Below, in pieces: positions 1 to 5,515 of a DNA stretch of 11,187 nucleotides. The notes under the pieces are model-generated. The model did not search any database and was not told the origin of the DNA. It saw nothing but the letters and a program-made list of their open reading frames with translations. The DNA is taken from NCBI GenBank assembly GCA_964505325.1, contig CAZDHT010000183.1, positions 1 to 11,187 of the forward strand, given 5' to 3'. Every line of letters starts with the position of its first letter. Within the stretch, counting starts at the first letter, position 1. The position numbers were made by a program, and so were the translations under genes. The stretch comes from CAZDHT01 sp964505325 (GTDB taxonomy: Bacteria; Planctomycetota; PUPC01).

Positions 1-638
1 CCGGCCATGTGGATGGTGTCGACGACCGGGAGCACCGGCGGGGTATCCACCACCACGGAATCGAACTTCGCCTTGAACTCGGCGAAGACCTGGCGGGCGC
101 GCTCGCCCCCAAAGACCTCCGCTGGGTTCGGGGGGATTTCGCCGCAGAGGACGGCCGACAGGCCGGGCACCGGGGTGTTGACCACCACACTCTCGATCGG
201 AGCATCCGAGATGAGGAGGTCACCGAATCCCTGGTGGGCCTTCATCCCGAGCAGCTTGTGCACCATCGGCTGGCGCAGGTCCGCATCCACCATCAGCACG
301 CGCTTGCTTGTGTCCTGAGCGAGGGCGGCCGCGAAATTGAGGCTCGCCGTTGTCTTGCCCTCGCCGCGGAAGGAGCTGGTGAACATGATGAGCTTGTTGT
401 CGCCCTCCGGCAGCATGTTCTGAATCACCAGCCGGATCTGCTTGAAGTTTTCGGTCAGGCCGGAGCGCGGGTGGTGAAACGAGATGATGTGTTCGTCCAC
501 CACTCCGGCGGGCGCAGGCCGGGCGATCTGCGTCACCGGGACCGCGCCGCCGGAACTGGGGACCTGGACGACGGTGTGGGACCGGCCCCGGGCGTCCGAG
601 TCCGCCTTCTTCTGCATGGCTTCTTCGATTCTGGACAT
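1..638 (-). CDS. CpsD/CapB-type tyrosine autokinase (BY-kinase), C-terminus cut by window edge
   Basis: The frame opens at ATG 638 and runs without a stop off the left edge, giving 212 complete or near-complete codons. The protein starts MSRIEEAMQKK, an opening typical of exosortase-associated tyrosine autokinases. It has a variable linker (about 12-55) and a P-loop ATPase core: Walker A SSFRGEGKTT (88-97), Walker A' VLMVDADLRQP (114-124) and Walker B DSVVVDTPP (192-200). These three motifs define bacterial BY-kinases, which autophosphorylate a C-terminal tyrosine cluster and control polymerisation by the partner co-polymerase; that cluster would lie outside the window. There is no membrane segment, so the enzyme is cytoplasmic and separate from its transmembrane activator (1718-3349). 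The start lies 2 nt after the ATPase stop codon, with GAAAGGA about 11 nt upstream, so the two genes are very probably co-translated. A MinD/ParA relative is less likely, given the polysaccharide neighbours and the N-terminal motif. Confidence 0.93.
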   Translation of the reverse strand, partial: MSRIEEAMQKKADSDARGRSHTVVQVPSSGGAVPVTQIARPAPAGVVDEHIISFHHPRSGLTENFKQIRLVIQNMLPEGDNKLIMFTSSFRGEGKTTASLNFAAALAQDTSKRVLMVDADLRQPMVHKLLGMKAHQGFGDLLISDAPIESVVVNTPVPGLSAVLCGEIPPNPAEVFGGERARQVFAEFKAKFDSVVVDTPPVLPVVDTIHMA

Positions 639-640
639 AT

Positions 641-1669
641 CTAGTATAGTCCTTTCAAGTCCTTCCAGAAGATCGCCGTAACCACGCCCGCGAGGATGAT
701 CGCGCCGGCAATGACAGCGGCCCAGATCAGGCGGCGGCGGCGCCTCGAGCGGCGTGGCCGTTTCCTCGCGGCGGCGGCAGCGGGCGGCAACCCGGCGGTC
801 TCGACCGGCGGCGCGGGCCCGGCGGCGGGCTCCGGCTTCGGGGGCTCGGCTCGGCCGTCGTCGGCCTGCATCTCGTGAATCACCCGCTCCGCCATCTCGC
901 CGGAGAATGCTTTCTTCTCCTCGACGTATCCGGCCAGCATCAGGTTGTTGCACGCAACGTTGATCAGCCGGGGGATGCCGCGCGAGAACCGTTGGATGAC
1001 GTCGCACGCATCGTGGGTAAACTCGATGGTTCCGTTGGACCCGGCGATTCTGAGGCGATGGTTGATGTATGCCTCGGTCTCCTCGCGGCTGAGCGGACCC
1101 AGGTGGCAGCGCACCGCGATCCGCTGCCGGAGTTGGATCAGCTCGGGCCGGTCGAGCTTTTCGCGGAGCTCCGGCTGGCCCACCATGATGATCTGCACCA
1201 GCTTGTCCTTGTCGGTTTCGTAGTTGGAAAGCATCCTCAGCTCTTCCAGCGTGCTGACGTCGAGATTCTGGGCTTCGTCGAAGATCAACACCACGGGATG
1301 GTTGAGGGCTTCCTGTGACTTGAGAAACTCGTGGAACTTGCTGAGCAGGCGTTCCTTCGAATAGTCGAGCCGGAACGGGACGACGTTGAGTTGGTCGAGG
1401 AGGGTCCTCAGGATCTGACGAAACGTACCCCGGGGATTGACCATGTAGGCGGCCCGGATCTCGCGGTCGAGGCCGCGCAGCAGCCCGCGAAGGATGGTCG
1501 TCTTGCCCGAGCCGATCTCTCCGCTGAGCTGGACGAACCCTTCCTTGCTTTCGATCCCGTACTTGAGATAGGTCATCGCCTTGTTGTGGCTGGCGCTCAT
1601 GAACAGGAAGCCGGGATCGGGGGTGAGGCTGAAGGGCTTTTCGGAGAGTCCGTAAAAGCTCTCGTACAT
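641..1669 (-). CDS. ExeA/GspA-like AAA ATPase of exosortase (XrtA)-type polysaccharide loci, with C-terminal membrane anchor
   Basis: The 342-aa protein starts MYESFYGLSEKPFSLTPDP, the signature opening of the ExeA-like ATPases found in XrtA/PEP-CTERM exopolysaccharide clusters. The AAA core shows Walker A GEIGSGKTT (50-58), Walker B VVLIFDEAQNL (126-136, D131-E132), a GQPELR stretch (164-169) and an arginine-containing LRQRI motif (180-184). After the ATPase come a Pro/Ala-rich linker (about 273-301), a cluster of basic residues (302-313) and one strong hydrophobic segment (about 314-335). That predicts a cytoplasmic ATPase tethered to the inner membrane with a short periplasmic tail. Family members without the anchor are usually near 270 aa, so the last 70 residues are an extension resembling ExeA/GspA. 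The precise role in these loci is not established; regulation or assembly of the polymer machinery is inferred. The start is supported by AGGGG about 10 nt upstream; the gene lies 48 nt downstream of the chain-length gene. Confidence 0.9.
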   Translation of the reverse strand: MYESFYGLSEKPFSLTPDPGFLFMSASHNKAMTYLKYGIESKEGFVQLSGEIGSGKTTILRGLLRGLDREIRAAYMVNPRGTFRQILRTLLDQLNVVPFRLDYSKERLLSKFHEFLKSQEALNHPVVLIFDEAQNLDVSTLEELRMLSNYETDKDKLVQIIMVGQPELREKLDRPELIQLRQRIAVRCHLGPLSREETEAYINHRLRIAGSNGTIEFTHDACDVIQRFSRGIPRLINVACNNLMLAGYVEEKKAFSGEMAERVIHEMQADDGRAEPPKPEPAAGPAPPVETAGLPPAAAAARKRPRRSRRRRRLIWAAVIAGAIILAGVVTAIFWKDLKGLY

Positions 1670-1687
1670 CGCGGCAGCCCCTAACTT

Positions 1688-1717
1688 CCTGCCCGCTCTT
1701 GTGGCGAGCGGGTCAGG
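1688..1717 (-). promoter_or_regulatory. Intercistronic hairpin between chain-length and ATPase genes
   Basis: Directly after the TAA of the chain-length gene the minus strand reads an inverted repeat. Arm CCTGaCCCGCTC (1717-1706) pairs with GAGCGGGCAGG (1698-1688): 11 base pairs with a single bulged A and a 7-nt loop. No U-tract follows; the next bases lead into the ribosome binding site of the ATPase gene. It therefore looks more like an mRNA processing, stability or partial attenuation element than a classical terminator. Confidence 0.6.
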
Positions 1718-3349
1718 TTACCTGAACGCCCACTGTTTTGCCGCGCTCTCTATCCAGCCCCACAAACTGTCGGCCCCGTTTCGGACGAACGGCACGTACA
1801 GGACGCCCAGCACGACGGCGCTGACCAACACCAGCGCCGCGAAGATGATGACCGCTGTTCTGATGAGCCGGCCGCGCCGGTCGCTGGGGGTTGTGATGAG
1901 CGGAATAACACCCAGCGAAGGGAGCCTCAGGAAATCCCGAGCCCCTTCGACATCCGTAAAGCTCTGATCGAAGAACTCGGTGCCGGCAATGGCCCCCACC
2001 CCGGCCGCCAGGGCGACGAACAGTCCCATCAATGCCAGCTTGTAGATGTGCTTTCTGCTCTTCGCGTGCGACTTACGCGGCGGCGTGTGCACGGAGAAGG
2101 TGACCAGCCCTTCCATCTTGATGTTGTATTCGCGTTCCTGCTTCTTGTAGCGCTCCAGCGCGCCGTCATACCGGTCCGAGACGGCTTCCCGCTCACGCTT
2201 CAGTTGCCCCAGTTCCCGATACAGGGCGGGGAGGGCGTGGACCAGTTCTTCCAGGCGGTTCTGCTCGATCTGGAGGTTGCGCCGCTTCTCCGTCAGGTAC
2301 TCGACCTCGGCCTCCAGATCGAGCTTCATCTTCTCGCGTTCTTCCCGCTCCTTGTTGACGGTCAGCACCACGTTGTCTTCCCCGGTTTCCCTTTCAGCCG
2401 CGGCGAGCTCCTGCTCGGTGACGGCGATCTCGTCGCGGAGGGTCTTCACCGTGGGGTGCAGCGGGGTAAACCGCTTGAGGGCCATGCCCAGTTGGCTGCG
2501 CAACTCCGCCAGCCGGGTCTTGTAGACGGTGACGGCCGGGTTCTCCCTTGATTCCACCCGTTCGATTTTCTGCTTGGGCATCTCCTCAAGCTGCTCTTCG
2601 ATCGTCCGGAGCTGGCGCCCCTTTCCGTCGATCTCCCGGATGAGATTCCTCAGTTGCCCGCGGGTGTCTCGATACATCTCCGGGACACCTCCCGGACCCC
2701 GCAGGGTGACCGAGGGATGGTCTTGCTGGAACGTGACGGTTCGGGCGTCCAGGCTGTCCAGCTCGTCTTTGTACCGCTTGCACTCGGCCCACAACAGGTT
2801 CTTGGCGCGCTTGGCGTTCTCGCGTTCCCTCGCCAGGGCATTTTCCACGAAGTAGGTGACCAGGCGGTTGAGCACAGTAAAGGAGCGTTCCGTGGAATGT
2901 CCCAAGTGCGTGATCCCTATCAGGACGCCGGACACCTTGTTGACGTACGTGTTCTTGCGGATGCGCTGGTACAGCTCTTCTGCCAGTTGGCCGCGACGGA
3001 CGAGGTCGCCTTCCGACCTTTTCTCGATTTGCTCCCGCGTGATATCGGAGCCGGCCAGCGCGTTCATGATAAACTTGTACTGCAACATCTCCGCCTTCAC
3101 GAACGCCACGCTGCTCCGCGGCTTGTCGTCACGGCGGTCGCCGCTGACCATCTGGGCCACTTCGCTCTTGCTGGCCCGGATGATACAACTGGAGCTGTAC
3201 CTGGGAGGCGTCGCCAGACACGCCACGCCGAATACCGCCACCAGCAGGACGAAGGGAACAATACCCCACCATTTGCGGCGCCGGACGACGAAATAGTACT
3301 TGCGGATGTCAAGCTTTTCCGCCACCGTGGCAAGTTGACTGGAACTCAT
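1718..3349 (-). CDS. Wzc/GumC-like polysaccharide chain-length determinant (co-polymerase), XrtA-system type, no kinase domain
   Basis: The 543-aa inner-membrane protein has a short cytoplasmic N-terminus, a first transmembrane helix (about 29-46), and a Wzz-like periplasmic domain. A long charged coiled coil follows (about 170-270 and 300-410). The FTPLHPTVKTLRDEI stretch (294-308) matches the GNVR-type motif of this family. A second helix (about 436-456) is followed by DQSFTDVEGARDFLRLPSLGVIPLI (461-485), written here as two adjacent pieces DQSFTDVEGARDFL and RLPSLGVIPLI, the usual junction to a kinase domain. Instead of a kinase there is a third hydrophobic segment (about 497-520) and a short tail. 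The kinase is encoded separately two genes downstream. Its role is to set polymer length and form the periplasmic part of the export conduit with the outer-membrane lipoprotein encoded just upstream. ATG 3349 has GAGAGGG about 7 nt upstream and lies 13 nt after the stop of the export gene. Confidence 0.92.
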   Translation of the reverse strand: MSSSQLATVAEKLDIRKYYFVVRRRKWWGIVPFVLLVAVFGVACLATPPRYSSSCIIRASKSEVAQMVSGDRRDDKPRSSVAFVKAEMLQYKFIMNALAGSDITREQIEKRSEGDLVRRGQLAEELYQRIRKNTYVNKVSGVLIGITHLGHSTERSFTVLNRLVTYFVENALARERENAKRAKNLLWAECKRYKDELDSLDARTVTFQQDHPSVTLRGPGGVPEMYRDTRGQLRNLIREIDGKGRQLRTIEEQLEEMPKQKIERVESRENPAVTVYKTRLAELRSQLGMALKRFTPLHPTVKTLRDEIAVTEQELAAAERETGEDNVVLTVNKEREEREKMKLDLEAEVEYLTEKRRNLQIEQNRLEELVHALPALYRELGQLKREREAVSDRYDGALERYKKQEREYNIKMEGLVTFSVHTPPRKSHAKSRKHIYKLALMGLFVALAAGVGAIAGTEFFDQSFTDVEGARDFLRLPSLGVIPLITTPSDRRGRLIRTAVIIFAALVLVSAVVLGVLYVPFVRNGADSLWGWIESAAKQWAFR

Positions 3350-3362
3350 TGTTACGCCCTCT

Positions 3363-4133
3363 CTAGAAGCCGCCGCCCCCGCCGCCGAGGGCGCCGAACG
3401 ATGTGAATGTGTTCATGGCGCCCATCACGCTGCGGAATGGGAACAGAAGGTTGTCGAGGAAGTATCCGATCCGCGCCATATCCGTCGGCGGGACATAAAT
3501 GACGTCGTTGGACTGTACCTGGATATTGCAGTCCCAATTGCCTTCCTTCACGATCTCGCGAAGGTTGATCTTGAAGATCTGGCGGGTGTTGGGAGTGGCC
3601 CGGACAAGCCGGATCCGGTCCCACGCGGCCCGGGTGCTCACCCCTCCGGAGCGCCCGAACGCTTTCAGCACCGTCACGTCGCCATCGAACGGCTTCTCGC
3701 CCGGGCCTGTTTCGCCGAACATGTAGTACTTCTTGCTGTTGAAGCCCGTGATGCGGACGGTTACGTCGACATCGCGGATATAGACCTGGAGCGCCTTGGT
3801 CAGCACGTCGGCCACCTGCATCGAGGTCATGCCTTCGATGTAGATGTCGCCGATAAGCTCCAGGGTGACGTAGCCGTCGGGCCGGATGGTATGGCCTCCC
3901 GACAGGTTGGGCCCGTTGCGCACGATGAGCTGGACGGAGTCCGTCGCTCCAAGTATATATTTGCCGTTGATCTTCTCCAGCCGGCGCTCGACGTTCGCCG
4001 ACGCCTGGATGGCATCGTTGATGTCGGTGTACTTCACGTACCATTCCGAGCAGCCGGCGAAGCACAGCGCCGCCAGAACGGCGAAGCATGCGACCCGTCG
4101 GGCCGCTGAGACTCCGTCAACCTTCAGATTCAT
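3363..4133 (-). CDS. Wza-like polysaccharide export lipoprotein (Poly_export/SLBB)
   Basis: The 256-aa protein has an N-terminal lipoprotein signal (positively charged start, hydrophobic stretch 14-26, lipobox FAGC with the lipid-accepting Cys at 28). The Poly_export domain follows: YILGATDSVQLIV (59-71), LSGGHTIRPDGYVTLELIGD (77-96), then EGMTSMQVADVLTKAL (100-115). A soluble ligand-binding beta-grasp (SLBB)-like part follows (about 134-215) with YMFGETGPGEKPF and a closing SNDVIYVPPTD. This is the outer-membrane/periplasmic exit component for capsule or exopolysaccharide. It is shorter than E. coli Wza (about 360-380 aa), as expected for single-SLBB members. The C-terminus is a run of six glycines ending in Phe. 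ATG 4133 was chosen because it gives a complete lipoprotein signal and has GAGG about 8 nt upstream. An in-frame ATG at 4292 lies inside the promoter spacer and would add 53 residues with no signal character. First gene of the polysaccharide operon. Confidence 0.93.
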   Translation of the reverse strand: MNLKVDGVSAARRVACFAVLAALCFAGCSEWYVKYTDINDAIQASANVERRLEKINGKYILGATDSVQLIVRNGPNLSGGHTIRPDGYVTLELIGDIYIEGMTSMQVADVLTKALQVYIRDVDVTVRITGFNSKKYYMFGETGPGEKPFDGDVTVLKAFGRSGGVSTRAAWDRIRLVRATPNTRQIFKINLREIVKEGNWDCNIQVQSNDVIYVPPTDMARIGYFLDNLLFPFRSVMGAMNTFTSFGALGGGGGGF

Positions 4134-4197
4134 GGATCCGACCTCGTGCGAAGAGCCGTTCAACCGCCGCCAAATCGGACGGGCGCAGATGGAACGT

Positions 4198-4259
4198 CCC
4201 CGTCCCACGTGACGGGGCGAACCGCGCCCGCTGAGCACGGGCGCACAACAAGCGCACCC
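4198..4259 (-). promoter_or_regulatory. Structured 5' leader of the polysaccharide operon with tandem and competing hairpins
   Basis: Within the predicted leader of about 137 nt the minus strand contains three inverted repeats. (a) 4259-4239: GGGTGCGC / GTGCGCCC, 8 pairs including two G-U, loop TTGTT. (b) 4244-4224: GCGCCCG / CGGGCGC, 7 perfect pairs, 7-nt loop. (c) 4217-4198: CCCCGTC / GACGGGG, 7 perfect pairs, 6-nt loop. Hairpins a and b share the bases 4244-4239, so they cannot form together. No U-tract follows c. The structure is seen directly; a regulatory role is inferred, and no known riboswitch class was recognised. Confidence 0.5.
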
Positions 4260-4276
4260 TCCGCGACGTAAGCCAA

Positions 4277-4305
4277 ATTCTACCACAGCCATTCTGGCGT
4301 GTCAA
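4277..4305 (-). promoter_or_regulatory. Sigma70-type promoter for the polysaccharide operon
   Basis: On the minus strand a perfect -35 hexamer TTGACA (4305-4300) is separated by exactly 17 nt from TAGAAT (4282-4277, 5 of 6 to TATAAT). A TGG immediately before the -10 gives an extended -10. The predicted transcription start is near 4270, about 137 nt before the ATG of the export lipoprotein. It lies just downstream of the gpsA stop, so the polysaccharide genes can be expressed independently of gpsA. Confidence 0.8.
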
Positions 4306-4326
4306 CGCAGGCTCCATGAGTCCCTC

Positions 4327-5421
4327 CTACGTGACCTGTACCCGTCCCACGTCGTGCCGTTTGTCCCCGGCGATCACCGCCGACACAAAGTCTTCTGTTC
4401 TCGAGGCTTTGTGCAACACGCTGTAGACCTGATTACATATCGGCATGTCGAGGTGGTGATTTAGCGCCAGGTTTCTCACGGATTCCGCCGTATCAATCCC
4501 TTCGGCCACCGAGTGCATCGACCGGAGTATATCCGCAAGCTTCTCGCCATGGCCCAGGTGCTCCCCCAGCGTCGTATTCCGGCTCAGGCTGCTGGTGCAC
4601 GTGAGCACGAGGTCGCCAAAGCCCGCCAGCCCCGAGAACGTCAGAGGATTGGCCCCCAGGGCCGTGCCGAGCTTGATCATCTCGCCCAGCCCGCGGGTGA
4701 TGACGGCCGCCCGGGCGTTGTAGCCGTAGCCGAGGCCGCCGCAAATCCCTACTGCAATTGCAATTACGTTCTTCACCGCCCCGCAGATCTCGATCCCCAC
4801 CACGTCGGGGTTCGCGTACAAGGTGAAGTAATCCGTTTCAAACACCCGCGCCACGTGCTGGGCGACGCGCATGTCTCGCGCCCCCACCGCCACCGAGGCG
4901 GGCTGACCCTGGGCCACCTCGCGCGCGAACGACGGCCCCGAGATGAACGCGGTGTCCTGGGCGAACCGCCGCCCCAGGACGTCGTCCAACACGTCGGGCA
5001 ACAGCATCAGGCTCTTCTTCTCGATGCCCTTGGAACAGCACACGATAATGGCGTCTTCGGCGAGTGAGGCCGCCGCCTGCTCCGCCACGGTCCGAAGCAC
5101 CTGGGAAGGCGTCACAAACACGACCAGCGGCCTTCCCGATACCACGGCTGCCAGGTCCGAACACGGCTCCACGCCTCGGTGAATCGGAATTCCGGGCAGA
5201 TAAAGCACGTTCTCCCGCATCCGGGCCATCATCTCGCACAGCTCGGGCTCATACACCCACAGCCGAACGTCCAGGCCCTTGCCCGCCAGCAGGTTGGCGA
5301 TGGCCGTGCCCCAGGCTCCGGCGCCCACCACGGCGACGGATTCGGGCGGCACCCACGGCAACTCGTCGTCTGGCCGGTCACCCTCGGGAGCCGTGGTGTT
5401 CCCGCCGCGTTGGAGACCCAA
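4327..5421 (-). CDS. gpsA: NAD(P)+-dependent sn-glycerol-3-phosphate dehydrogenase
   Basis: This cytoplasmic enzyme reduces dihydroxyacetone phosphate to sn-glycerol-3-phosphate, the backbone for phospholipids. Counting from TTG 5421 (364 aa), the N-terminal Rossmann motif is VAVVGAGAWGTAIA (29-42), SKG with a conserved Lys is at 130-132, and SGPSFA is at 161-166. The catalytic Lys lies in EICGAVKNVIAIAVGICGGL (211-230; K217), and NARAAVITRGLGEM and GLAGFGDLVLTCTSSLSRN are the other family blocks. No key residue is missing. The frame is open from GTG 5481, but that codon has no ribosome binding site. TTG 5421 has GGGAGGG 8 nt upstream and is preferred. GTG 5352 would give the usual length of about 341 aa but has no obvious binding site, so the start is uncertain. 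The gene follows the giant TPR lipoprotein gene with no promoter seen between them and is probably co-transcribed with it. Confidence 0.96.
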   Translation of the reverse strand: MGLQRGGNTTAPEGDRPDDELPWVPPESVAVVGAGAWGTAIANLLAGKGLDVRLWVYEPELCEMMARMRENVLYLPGIPIHRGVEPCSDLAAVVSGRPLVVFVTPSQVLRTVAEQAAASLAEDAIIVCCSKGIEKKSLMLLPDVLDDVLGRRFAQDTAFISGPSFAREVAQGQPASVAVGARDMRVAQHVARVFETDYFTLYANPDVVGIEICGAVKNVIAIAVGICGGLGYGYNARAAVITRGLGEMIKLGTALGANPLTFSGLAGFGDLVLTCTSSLSRNTTLGEHLGHGEKLADILRSMHSVAEGIDTAESVRNLALNHHLDMPICNQVYSVLHKASRTEDFVSAVIAGDKRHDVGRVQVT

Positions 5422-5429
5422 TCTGAGGA

Positions 5430-5436
5430 CCCTCCC
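5430..5436 (-). promoter_or_regulatory. Ribosome binding site deciding the gpsA TTG start
   Basis: The minus strand reads GGGAGGG, followed by 8 nt and TTG at 5421. Neither the upstream GTG 5481 nor the downstream GTG 5352 has a comparable Shine-Dalgarno match. In the gap between the TPR stop codon and this site lies a small perfect hairpin (5459-5472, CGGGCC / GGCCCG around GA). Confidence 0.6.
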
Positions 5437-5515
5437 AGTCGCCCCGTGTGCGTCGTAACGGGCCTCGGCCCGCCCGGTCACGTCTTGATATTCGGTCGAG
5501 CCCGGGGCCGCCGGT

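Noticed and set aside
9..644. 211-codon plus-strand open frame at the left edge
   Set aside because: Lies opposite the BY-kinase gene, whose Walker motifs are intact; the translation has no recognisable domain.
3363..4292. Longer version of the export lipoprotein starting at ATG 4292
   Set aside because: The ATG lies inside the spacer of the predicted promoter, the extra 53 residues have no signal character, and ATG 4133 gives a proper lipoprotein signal with a binding site.
4117..4317. 66-codon minus-strand frame starting at ATG 4317, with GGAGGG next to the gpsA stop
   Set aside because: The binding site is good, but the frame crosses the promoter and leader, is Arg-rich and resembles no known protein. 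Only its distal part is kept, as a speculative upstream ORF.
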